Shown here: positions 32,255 to 42,257 of the stretch, piece by piece | Position numbering within the stretch: position 1 is the stretch's first letter | How the letters are laid out: every line of letters begins with the position of its first letter | Origin: Chrysopilus asiliformis | Lineage: Eukaryota > Arthropoda > Insecta > Diptera > Rhagionidae | Assembly (NCBI GenBank): GCA_964034945.1 | Contig: OZ035963.1 | Coordinates: 41,873,090-41,937,089 of the forward strand | Direction: 5' to 3' | DNA length: 64,000 bases | The notes under the pieces: generated by a model | Seen by the model: the letters and a program-made list of their open reading frames with translations, nothing else | Databases searched by the model: none | Told to the model about the DNA's origin: nothing | Made by a program: the position numbers and the translations under genes

Positions 32255-32873
32255 CAGGGGTGGGGAACCTATTTTCTGCCAAGGGCCATTTGGAAATTTA
32301 TAACATCATTCGCGGGCCAGACAAATAATAATAGTTTTTTTAGTTTTTATTGTTCAACAAAAAAATAATCATGTGTCCATTTTTCTTGAAAAGACCGACA
32401 TTCTGCATCCTCTTTTATTTTCTTTATACTCGCCATTTGTAGGATATATAAGTTTTAATTTCTAAATCACTCACGTTTGCGCACGAAGAACCAAAAAGAA
32501 TGACGAACAGTCCCGCATGTGCAACAAGGAAAAATTCACAATCCCCTCAGGAATTGCAAAATACGCCAACACGATATCTGTCAGCAGTCGGCGTATTATC
32601 ACTGCGCGCTCTTCTGCTAAACATACAAAAGAACATAACTCTTCGTTTATTTCCGGAATGCTTCGTTTTAATCACAAAGAAGTTCATAAATGCAGTATTT
32701 AATTATTTTATTATGAAAAAAAAACAGTATCTCAATAATAAAAATTCCCATATTTCAGAGACAATTCCCTAATTCCCATTTGAGGCTTAAAATTCCCGAA
32801 AATTGCTCGTGGGCCAGATCAAATGACTTCGCGGGCCGTATGCGGCCCGCGGGCCGGAGGTTCCCCACCCCTG
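32255..32873. mobile_element. Short hAT element, 619 bp
   Basis: Ends CAGGGGTGGGGAACCT and its inverse, with 8-bp duplication ATCTAAGC (32247-32254, 32874-32881). GGGCCAGA/GCGGGCC motifs repeat near both ends. These are typical CAGGGGTGGG hAT termini. No transposase. Confidence 0.9.
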
Positions 32874-32929
32874 ATCTAAGCAATCAGCGCCATCACCGGG
32901 GAAAAAACATCTACTATTAATGTTGCCTT

Positions 32930-33065
32930 AAGCCCGTAACAGATTGACCGGCAGTAGCAGTAGCAGTGGCAGCAAAATGTTCTGATTGGCTGAAATCCGA
33001 CATGTTGTTTCAGAACATTTTGCTGCCACTGCTACTGCTACTGCCGGTCAATCTGTTACGGACTT
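32930..33065. mobile_element. 136-bp hairpin MITE
   Basis: Arms 32930-32983 and 33012-33065 (54 bp, one mismatch) with a 28-bp loop. The arms contain a GCAGTAGCAGTAGCAGTGGC run. Lies inside the CCCAGTGAA MITE. Confidence 0.85.
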
Positions 33066-33319
33066 TAGTTGTAAGGCCTTATATACGCGGAAATGGCCTA
33101 TACAAAACTAAGGCAACAATAAGGTAAAGATAATGCATTAAGATAATGCCTTTATAATGCCTTAATACGACATTTTTTGTTCACTGGGTGCTACAAAACG
33201 CAGCAGTGTAAAACGTAGAGAGCCTATAGAGAGTGGCCAAGCTATATTAATATACTGGGTTACTGATGACAATTATTACCGCCAGACGAAAAAAATATTG
33301 AAAGTGGCATCTCCCTAAG

Positions 33320-33690
33320 AGTAGAAATAGATGATGTGATGGTCGGTACAATTGTCGGACCGATTTGATGTTGCAAGCGATAATTGTATAGTGTATGCGC
33401 ACGAAATGACGGTTGGGTCCGATATCGCACGGTCGTACGTCGCTGAGCCAAAACCTGCGGTCGCACGCGGCAGATTGTATTGATTGTGGTCTGCCTTGCG
33501 ACCGTCGATATGATGTAATTTCACAACTGTGGTTCAAGAGATATTTCCTAGTAAAAACTGATTAGAAAAATTAGTTCGATCAAAATCGCAAGTAAATCGT
33601 ATCGTGTGTGTGTTGTATACGACCGTCGGCCCGATATCGGTCCAACACAAGTCGATACGACCATCGCATCATCTATTCTGTGGTTATTTG
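33320..33690. mobile_element. Candidate MITE, diverged inverted ends
   Basis: AATAGATGATGTGATGGTCG near 33326 is inverted at 33642-33678 with a few mismatches, including GGACCGAT. The interior is GC-richer than its surroundings. Boundaries and target duplication not resolved. Confidence 0.5.
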
Positions 33691-33925
33691 CCAAAACTTG
33701 ATAACTACATTTTTCAAATTTTGAACGATGCAACTTCAAAATTTAAAAAAAATATGACATGATCAAATTTTTAGTTTGTTCGTTAATTAAACATTTATTT
33801 TAAACGTTAATTTAAACTTTAAAATAACCAGCTAAAGGAAAGTTTTGTCATGTCAATTTTTTTTAAAAATTTGAAATTGCTTCGTTCAAAATTTGAAAAA
33901 TGTAGTTATCAATTTTTGGCAAATT
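33685..33925. repeat. Inverted duplication beside the Penelope 5' end
   Basis: The segments 33685-33765 and 33849-33925 are inverted copies (TTTTTCAAATTTTGAACGA core, about 84-bp spacer). Both arms can be read as the same short peptide SKFEKCSYQ.LAN leading into the Penelope frame, suggesting duplication of the element's own 5' end. Confidence 0.6.
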
Positions 33926-33938
33926 ACTACAATCACAC

Positions 33939-34250
33939 GAATTCTTAATAAAACTAGATCTTTCTTTCGGGAAAATCAGGACATTGTTGTGACGTCTAGC
34001 GACAAAGGTAAATCTGTGGTCCTGATGTACAAAAAAGATTATCTCTCAAAACTTAACACTTTACTTGACGACAAGGACACTTATTGTAAATTAAACAAAG
34101 ATCCCACTAGTAGACTTCAACTTACTAACAATAAATACAGTAGTTATCTTTATAACAACGAATTTATAAACATACACGAAAAAAACCAAATGACTAATTA
34201 TAATACAGTGGCACCTAAACTATATGCACTCCCCAAAACCCATAAACCCA
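33939..34250 (+). pseudogene. Penelope-like RT, N-terminal part
   Basis: Plus-strand residues VVTSSDKGKSVVLMYKKDY, LDDKDTYCKLNKDPT and APKLYALPKTHKP, conserved in the N-terminal part of Penelope-like RTs. Stops artificially a few residues into the insertion at 34251; the next conserved block (LRPIVS) follows at 35603. Confidence 0.85.
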
Positions 34251-35596
34251 CACCCAGAGAAAAATCTTAGTAAAATCTTAGTAAAATTAACAAAAGACTT
34301 TGTGTTGAACTTTAACACAAGAAAAAACGTATAGATAACGGAAGTTCTGTTCTCCGAACGAAAAATTGTGTTATTCTAATAACATAGAATATGTAGGATT
34401 TACGTACATCCATGTGCAGCCAACAAAAGTGCTTGTGTTAAATTTTTACCCAAAGAAATCGTATATCGAAAATAAGTTGTGTAGTAACAACGCAAAAGGT
34501 TGTGAAAATTACAAATATCGTTTGTTGTTGATACATACACCCAGAGAAAAATCTTAGTAAAATCAACAAAAGATTTTGTGTTGAACTTTAACACAAAAAT
34601 ATTTTGGCAACATTGTCAACTTGTTTAGCCAACATAGTCAACTTGTTAAGCCAACATAGTCAACTTGTTAAGCCAACATAATCAACTTGTTAAGCCAACA
34701 AATTTGTTTGTTCGGGGTACAACTTTTTTGTCTTATTCAATGGCGGCTAAAAAACTGAAAAATTATTTTCATCGTCGCCCGCCACACTCACACATTTCAA
34801 ACATTTCGTCAATTTGTTGTAGGAAAACTTTTCAAGATGGCTGTTTGCTTGCCAATATAATTATTCGAGTTTTGAAAAAGCAATAAAATTACATTACCTT
34901 TATTTTTTATCGACCTAGATAAAGAAAAACTATTTTTAGGGGTCATATCTTTCTCTAAGAAGAATTTTGAGTAATTTTAAGTTAAATTTTGTAAACCCAC
35001 ATTTCCAGATTTTTTTAAAAATATACTCATTTTTGCAAACTACTTCAGGCGGAATGTATTTTTTCGAGGTATTACTATCATATGCACCGAGAATATTTAT
35101 TCGTTTAAAGTTTTTGGTCCAAAAATCATCAAATTTCAGTAATTTTATGTTACGCGAATATCATTCTTAAAAAAATATTTCCATCTTGAAGTAAATATGC
35201 AATGAAATCACATATAAAGATATCGCCCTTCAAAACTAATAAAATGTTCGTGTGAAAATATTCCCTCAACACACACTAAAAAAGCTGCTTGAAAGAAAGA
35301 TAAGTGGTGAAACAACAAACATTACAGAAAAGTAGCAAGGTAAAATTAACGTAACAATTTTTGTTAAGACAACACAAAATTTTGTTAAGAGCAACAGAAG
35401 TTGTGTTGAGTTTACGTATTGTTTTTGTTAGAATAACATAGATTTTTCAGTAACCGTCTGAAAAACGTGACAACGTAAAATTAACAAACTCAATTTTGTT
35501 AGGATAACACAAAGTTGTGTTGGACGTATATTGACGCTATATTTGTTAATTATACGTAGCATTTTCGTCAGATTGAATGAGATTTTTCTCTGGGTG
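34251..35596. mobile_element. TIR element of 1.35 kb with CACCCAGAGAAAA ends
   Basis: Termini CACCCAGAGAAAAATCT and its inverse, removing exactly the element (with a duplicated CA) restores the Penelope frame. The first 70 bp are repeated as a direct copy at 34539-34610, suggesting insertion of a second copy or internal duplication. The interior has no transposase. AACACAA/TTGTGTT words are frequent near both ends. Confidence 0.75.
34604..34700. repeat. 22-bp minisatellite, four copies
   Basis: GCCAACATAGTCAACTTGTT units in tandem inside the TIR element. Confidence 0.9.
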
Positions 35597-37106
35597 CAAT
35601 GTTCCCCTAAGACCGATTGTATCAACGATTAACACACCAGGTTCCTATTTATCCAAAATGTTGTCCTATATATTACAAGGCATTACCGAAAATGATCCAT
35701 ACAACATTAAAAATTCTCAAATCTTCAAAAACCAACTTCTTAAACACAAAATAAATGACAATGAAATAATGATAAGTTTTGACATTGTTTCCCTCTTTAC
35801 AAGTATTCCTGTTGAACTAGCTATCAATATAGTAAAACAAAAATGGAATTTAATAAAAAATAGAACTAATATACCGGGAGACGTTTTCTTTAAACTTTTA
35901 TATTTTTGTCTTAATGAGACTAATTACTTTCAAGTTAATAACACAATTTTCAAACAAGTTTTCGGTATACCAATGGGAAACGCCATTTCTCCCATAATAG
36001 CTGATGTTGTTACACAGCATTTATTAGAAGGCACTTTTCCTAAGTTGTCATATAAACCTAAGTTTTTTAAAAAATATGTGGATGACATTTTTGCAATTAT
36101 CCCAAAAGACAAAGTTAATGAAACTTTACTCACTTTAAATAGTTACCATCCTAAAATAAAATTTACACATGAAACCGAATCCAATAATTGCCTCCCTTTT
36201 TTAAATGTTTTAGTACTAAGAAGCAAAGATACTTTATTTACAGATTGGTACCAAAAACCATCCACATCAGATCGCATTCTGAACTACCTTTCCCAACATC
36301 CCCATAAACAGAAAATAAATACAGCCCGTCAGTTGGTTAATTCTGCACTTACCCTTAGCTCCGAAAAATTTCACAAGAAAAACTTAAAAATTGTAGAGAC
36401 TATCTTATGCAAAAATAACTACCCGAAAAACATTATCCACAAATTACTAAAAACTAGATTGCACAACAACCAACCTGTTGAACCACCTTCCGTCAATTTG
36501 AGTAATGATCGTATGTATAGAAGTATTACTTATATTAATGGGACTACGGAAAAAATTGCTAAAATTCTAAAAAATAACACTAAAGACATAACATTGGCAT
36601 ACAAAAATAAAACCACCCTTCAAAAATCAATTTACACAAAATTAAAAGACCCTATTCCTAAATCTAAACAGTCAAACGTAATTTATAAAATTCCGTGCAA
36701 AGGGGATGCAAGTCATGGCGAGAGTTGCAATCTTAGCTATGTAGGTCAAACTAAGCAATTTTTAGGAAAAAGAATTAATAAACATAAAAATGACCTAAAG
36801 AGAACTAGAGGTATTACAGATACTACACCACACACAGCACTTGTTGAGCATTTTAATACTCATGGCCATACACCTGATTTTGAAAAAACAAAAATACTAT
36901 CGACACAAAATAACTACAAAAAACGGCTGACAGTGGAAGCTCTTCACATATACACCGAAAACACTTCTTACAACATTAAACGTGACACGGACGATATCTC
37001 TGCGATATACTGCTCTCTTCTTGACGATGAGAAAAGCTCTCGCAAGAGAAGACGAACTCATACAAATGACAGTGATACTACCAACAATAAACGATTACGG
37101 CGATGA
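35597..37106 (+). CDS. Penelope-like RT and GIY-YIG endonuclease
   Basis: Open frame covering about 500 aa of element sequence (the first seven residues of the long frame, from 35577, belong to the inserted TIR). RT motifs: LRPIVSTINTPGSYLSK, MISFDIVSLFTSIP with the first Asp, GIPMGNAISPIIADV, and KYVDDIFAI with the catalytic DD (near residue 166). The C-terminal part has the GIY-YIG module VIYKIPCKG ... CNLSYVGQTKQFLGKRINKHKND (shown in parts) typical of Penelope-like elements and ends in a basic NLS-like RKRRR ... KRLRR. Frame intact from the insertion to the stop, so the element was recently active or is little decayed. Confidence 0.9.
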
Positions 37107-37393
37107 GATACACTTATACCATCAAACAAGCAAATACATGATCAGCATAAACTGTTATTAGTTCATCATTCCTTCCATAGTTTTAAGTCCAATTATTGTT
37201 ATGTGACGTCGTATTTATTTATTGAAATGTACGTCCAGTGCTTTTTACTTTATTAATTTATTTCGATCTCGTCAACATTGTTAACTTGTTCTTCATGTTA
37301 ATATATAAACAAAAGTAAGTAAATTCAAATAATAATTGTTCAATTATAAAATCTTTTGGAGTTGGTCTAAAAATAACAATCTTATATTGTAGT

Positions 37394-37431
37394 ACCTTGA
37401 AAATGGTCATAAACATGACCGAAACGTCGGT
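37394..37431 (+). ncRNA. Possible degenerate hammerhead ribozyme of the Penelope element
   Basis: TACC / GGTA outer stem, a 6-bp stem GGTCAT-AAAC-ATGACC, then GAAA and CGTC. This mirrors hammerhead stem II followed by GAAA and a GUC site. The CUGAUGA core appears as TTGAAAA, so at least three core bases differ and activity is doubtful. Hammerheads are known in Penelope-like terminal repeats. Confidence 0.35.
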
Positions 37432-37517
37432 AAAATAAATAACCAGAAAGGATAAATTTGAAATTGTTTTTATTCAAAAAAAGACCGAAAAGCTTAAAAA
37501 CCTAACAAAAAAAAATA

Positions 37518-37934
37518 AAAATGAATTACACCAGTGTGTTTAGAATGATAACCATACGGGTATAAAAATAATTAATTTTTAATGTCCGTCCGTCTGTGGC
37601 CCGGATTGTAGGCGCGCGGATTGAGCTACAGACTTGAAATTTTACGCAGATTCGTTTTTCGTAAAATGCAAGGCTAAGATCGTTAATAGGCAAAAACGGA
37701 CCATTATACGAACGAAAAGGTTTTTTGCGAATATCTCAAAAACGGTGCATCTTACCAAAAAAGTTCAAAAACAAAAGTTATTTAGGATATGATTCTGCAT
37801 AACACTCCCATACATCAAAATCCGATTGGAATAAATTTCAAAAAATCTTCATCAAGTGGAATTTTGATACAACTGTTCACTTAAATCACCATACGGGTTT
37901 TCAATAATTGCCAGATTGGCAATTATAGCTTTTA
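37518..37934 (+). mobile_element. HINE/DINE-1-like repeat
   Basis: Forward copy containing the TGTCCGTCCGTCTGTGG core (contracted microsatellite), ATGCAAGGCTAAG.TCGTTAA, and the stem-loop end TTGCCAGATTGGCAA. Contains an extra inverted ACCATACGGGTATA near its left end. Confidence 0.75.
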
Positions 37935-38054
37935 TTTTTTTCTCAATTTTTTTTTTTGGGCCGTATAACGAAACATTTTGCGCCGTAAATCGAAAAAGTG
38001 CCATAATTATATAATTAACAGGGGTGCTCAGAACTGGTGCCGGGGCTCAGATCT

Positions 38055-38260
38055 TGTTGGAATTCAACTTAAAACCAACAGTATCATTCAATAATTCATA
38101 ACAGTATCATTCTATTCAATCACTCAATTATATTCTTTTGCATTTTTGAACTCTGTAACTTGTATCACTAGTTCTTTTCCAATCGTTATACAGATCGGAT
38201 TAAATAAATCGAATTCTAATTTAAAGCGTTTTTAATTTCGTTTTCGTCCACTGCTCAACA
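38055..38260 (+). repeat. 5' LTR of copia
   Basis: 206 bp, TGTTGGAATTC...GCTCAACA. Near-identical to 54516-54721 (about 3 differences), so insertion is recent. Confidence 0.92.
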
Positions 38261-38274
38261 GGTTATGGGCCCAG
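38261..38274 (+). promoter_or_regulatory. Copia primer-binding site (initiator tRNA-Met fragment)
   Basis: GGTTATGGGCCCAG follows the LTR directly. This is the known copia-type primer site, complementary to an internal part of initiator tRNA-Met. Confidence 0.85.
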
Positions 38275-38360
38275 ACCATAATCAGTGATTAACGGTCAGA
38301 AAACCTTAACAAAACGTAAAGTCGATTTCGGTGTACGGGACGTTAAAGCTGTGAATAAAA

Positions 38361-40488
38361 ATGTCGCAATCGAACTCAGGTATTTCGACGCGTCTTGAAA
38401 TGCTCACGCGAAATAATTATGACACGTGGAAAATCCAAGCCGAAGCCCTTTTCATAAAAAACGATACATGGGGTTATGTGTCCGGTGAAATCCCACCACC
38501 AATAATAACGGGCGACGGTGCAGTACTTGCAGCCGCAGAAGCAGCACATAAAACGTGGTTAGCAGCGGACCGTAAGGCAAAGGCAGATTTGATTCTGACC
38601 ATTAATCCCTCCGAGTTAAAGCAAGTGCGTGGATGTACAACGTCATTTGAAATATGGACCAAATTGGAGTCGATTTATGCTTCGAAAGGACCTGCTCGGA
38701 AAGCAACATTGCTTAAACGGCTCACACAACATAAGATGTCGGAAGGCGACGATCTGACGGAACACCTCGCCATTTTCTTCGACGCTGTGGACAAATTACA
38801 GTCCATGGAAATCAGCATAAATGACGAACTGCTCGCAATTATGTTGCTTTATAGTCTCCCGAGCAGCTTCGACAATTTTCGTTGTGCAATTGAATCCCGC
38901 GACAACCTACCAAACGCGGAAACTCTCAAAATCAAAATTTTGGAGGAGTATAACGCACGAAGTCGGAAAAACGGTGATAATTTTAGTGCCGCTATGTTCG
39001 TTAAATCAAACAAGAAATTCGGGAACAATTCAAACAATAACGCTGAAAATTCACAAAAACCCAAACCTTCGAAACAAAAACCTAACTACAAATGCAATTT
39101 TTGCAATAAAAAGGGACACAAAGAGGCAGAATGTTTTTTAAAGAAAAAATTGAAAGTACAATCGGCGAATAGTGTGGATGAAGCTCATTTGTGTCTCCTC
39201 GCAAATAATCCATCGCATTCGGGTTTGTCCGATAAGAACAATCTTTGGTGTATTGATAGTGGTTGCACGTCTCATCTATGCAACAATCAGGAAGCGTTCA
39301 CACACATAGAAGGTTCGCGTAGTATAGTGAAACTTGCAAATAACACTTGTGCGGATGTAAAAGCGAAAGGTGACGTGCGTATTTCAATCACGGACAATTC
39401 TAACCTAACTATTATGTTAAAAAACGCGTTATATGTGCCCGAAATTAAAACTAACCTAATCTCCGTCGCGAAAATCGTTGACAATGAGCATGAGGTGACG
39501 TTTCGGAAAAGTTGCGCGATCATCGAAGATAAAAACGGTCAAGCAAAAATTGTTGCAAAGAGAATCGGTGATTTATTCTATCTATGTGAAACTGAACAAA
39601 GGGCACAAACTGTCATTGAGCGTCAAGCATCTAAAAATGACATTGAAACATGGCATGCTCGATTAGTCCACTTAAATAAAAAGGATATGATTCGCATGCA
39701 AAAGAGTGGTAATGTAATCGGTCTAAAATTCAACGAATCTGCAAACTTAAATAATTGCATAGATTGTCTTTCAGGAAAAATGACAAATACCCCTTTCCCA
39801 AAGCGAGAAAATTTGTCAACAGCGGTTTTACAGCTAATTCACACTGACATATGTGGACCCATGAGAGTATCATCTTAAGGCGGCGCGCGTTACTTTATAA
39901 CGTTTGTGGATGACTACAGTCGTTGGTGCCAAGTGTATTTTCTCCGGAATAAAAGCGAAGCAATCGAAAGGTTTGTAGAGTTCAAACAATTTGCCGAAAA
40001 CCAGACGGGATCCAAAATAAAATCCATCCAATCGGACAACGGAAAGGAATTCGTTAACGAGAAGATGCAAAATATTTTAAAAGAGGCTGAAATCCATCAA
40101 CGTTTAACAACGCCATACACGCTTCAGCAAAATGGCATCGCGGAACGTAAAAACCGCACGCTTATTGAAGCTGCCCGTTGCATTCTTATTGCGTCCGGAT
40201 TACCGCCATCATTTTGGGCCGAAGCGGTTGCTACAGCGAACTACGTTCGGAATCGATGCGTTACGAGATCACTACCTGACAAAACTCCACATGAGCGATG
40301 GGTTGGACAGCGGCCAGATATTTCGCACCTACGCATCTTTGGTGAAAAGGTTTACATACTCAACAAGAGCCCGAACAAAGGCAAGTTCGAACCAAGGGGG
40401 ATACAGGGTATTCTCGTTGGCTATTCCGAATGTTCGAAAGGTTTTCGCATTTGGGTACCTAGTGATCGAAAGATCCGGATCTCCAGAG
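38361..40488 (+). pseudogene. Copia Gag, protease and integrase
   Basis: ORF from ATG 38361 (MSQSNSGISTRLEMLTRNNY). Gag_pre/UBN2-like region to residue 200; zinc knuckle CNFCNKKGHKEAEC (about 244-257); protease active site WCIDSGCTSHLCN (about 295); integrase zinc motif HARLVHL ... CIDCLSG (about 432-475); core starts IHTDICGP. A single in-frame TAA (39876-39878) then interrupts, after which the same frame continues with FVDDYSRWCQVYF, QSDNGKEFVN and NGIAERKNRTLIE (D, D, E). The frame ends at the hAT junction within WVPSDRKIRISR, where RT-linker sequence should follow. Confidence 0.9.
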
Positions 40489-40500
40489 CAGTGATGCTAT

Positions 40501-41216
40501 GTACCTTTAGTGAAATTCCCCTTTCCAAATGACGAAATTTCCCTCGTTTTTCCCCTATAAAAACCACGAAATTTAAATAAAGAATTCATTTATTAAAACC
40601 AAAAATTATTGTCCTCTGGACTCATGTTAAAGTCTTTTAAGAGAAAAAGCACAAATTAGGAAATAATTTCATTAACAAAATACTCGATAATTGTATTCCC
40701 GATAACAACGTCACGGGTCTCCAACCAAACGTCAAATAAGATATGAAAAGAAGCCGGGATTCACAATTGGATAATAATCAAAGCAAGTCACAAATGTATA
40801 AATTAAGGTAGTTTCTTTGCTTTTGAGCTTAAAATGATCCTGTCCTCCTTAAATTCGGTAAAAATTATTTCCATATTTTGAATTAAAAAAATATAAAAAT
40901 ATCAAAAAATGGAAAAAACGAAATCAAGTCGCGACCGGAACTCGATTTTTGTACTCCGGGCACTTTGCCACTGTCCATGCATTCTTCTTGTGAATATTAG
41001 TCGAAATTAGTACATTAAGCCAAATTTTAAAGATGACCAAGAAATTACCGATTTAATTAATTTTTACATAATTTAAACAAAGCACTTCTGCTGATTTGCA
41101 ATTGAAAATATTTCTATTCCTATTATACTAAAGGCGCTTATTTCAAATTGTTTTTCTTAAATAAGTCGACCCCGCTCCCACTTCTCCCCTCACCCTCAAG
41201 CTTATTTTAAAAATAA
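40501..41216. other. hAT interior, no gene recognised
   Basis: AT-rich; only short frames without motifs. Confidence 0.45.
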
Positions 41217-41303
41217 TAAAAATTGCGGCACATAGGATTCGAACCAGGGACCAATAGCTTGCACCCCAACAGACATAGCGATTGAGCCACTCACAATTCT
41301 GGC
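41217..41303 (-). repeat. tRNA-like (SINE-type) sequence
   Basis: Minus strand carries a perfect B-box GGTTCGAATCC (41235-41245) and an A-box-like TGGCTCAATCG (41279-41289) about 35 bp upstream. The D and T stems do not pair well, so it is not an intact tRNA; more likely the head of a tRNA-derived SINE or tRNA pseudogene. Confidence 0.45.
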
Positions 41304-41888
41304 ATTAGTTGTTTAAATGTATTATAGGTGCAACAAATTAAGCAAACTTTGATCAAAATTATGAATTCAAAAATGTGTTTGACGTATTTATAAATTCAAA
41401 AAAAAATTAGGTTTGACGGATAAATCAACAAAGTTTTTTAAACGTATTTTCGTCACCAAATTTTTGAGTGACTGAATAGTGTAGCGTGGAAGTGATTAGC
41501 TCCGAGTAAATGTTTCTGTTGGTTCAACTCCTTATGTGAGATTTTTTTTTTTTTTTGTAAAATTTTTGATTTTGTTGTTTAAATGTTATTCATATATTAT
41601 AATAACCTTATAGGTTTTAAGGCTTGTGTTCAAAATTTGAGAAGTACTCAACCGATTTGGACGAACTTTTTAAGGGCAGGCCAACTGCAACACGGGGAAA
41701 GCTATGGCCTAATTGCAGATTTTTCAGTCCCATGACAAAATTTGTTTGTTTAAATGATTTTTAGATGTTTTTCTTTGTGGTAAATTTGATTTTTGTGAAG
41801 CTTTATCGAGTTTTGAATATATTCATATATTAATTTTTTTTTGTTAAACATCAAATGAACGCTGAAAATGATCTGAAATGATCCAATA
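41304..41888. other. hAT interior, no gene recognised
   Basis: No ORF or repeat identified. Confidence 0.4.
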
Positions 41889-42257
41889 CAAGAAAACCTG
41901 TTTTAGCCAGACTCGCACAGAACCAAGAAATTTGTCCGGCTGAGACAGATTTCCGGCTTATACAGGTTGGACTAAAAAACACGGGTTTTTATTTTGTTTT
42001 ACGATAATGTAACTATATACAAAACTATGCGATGAAACCTCGTAGTGTAAACTTTTGAATTTGTGCATTACTTTTGAGCCTAAAAATGTCCCAGTTCTTG
42101 AACAATGATCCGGTTTATAAAAAAATATGTTTCTTCGACATACATGTGACAATAAAAAATAGGAAGATTTCGAATTGATTTCAATTAGAGACGAGAGATG
42201 AAAAATACTCCCAATAAAACTGTTGTCTGACGTTTTTATGAAAGAAATTTTATTTTC

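Larger units (their letters stand above)
31987..33188. mobile_element. MITE with CCCAGTGAA ends, carrying two insertions
   Basis: Inverted ends CCCAGTGAA (31987) and TTCACTGGG (33188), followed on both sides by TATTAAGGCATTAT-type sub-terminal repeats. Without the hAT (32255-32873) and hairpin (32930-33065) it is about 450 bp. Target duplication unclear. Confidence 0.65.
33939..37440 (+). mobile_element. Penelope-like retroelement, interrupted
   Basis: RT N-terminal region at 33939-34250 and the rest of RT plus GIY-YIG endonuclease at 35597-37106, separated by an insertion at 34251-35596. The 3' region after the ORF includes a GACCGAAACGTCGGT block widely seen at ends of these elements. 5' truncated; no LTR-like terminal duplication seen apart from the inverted duplication at 33.7-33.9 kb. 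Confidence 0.85.

Noticed and set aside
32500..32772. 90-aa ORF inside the 619-bp hAT as a transposase
   Set aside because: No hAT transposase motif and too short.
33247..33739. Overlapping minus-strand ORFs of 60-96 aa
   Set aside because: They fall within the inverted-repeat elements and have no conserved motif.
41224..41296. Functional tRNA gene
   Set aside because: B-box is good but D, T and acceptor stems do not pair; cannot support a working tRNA.
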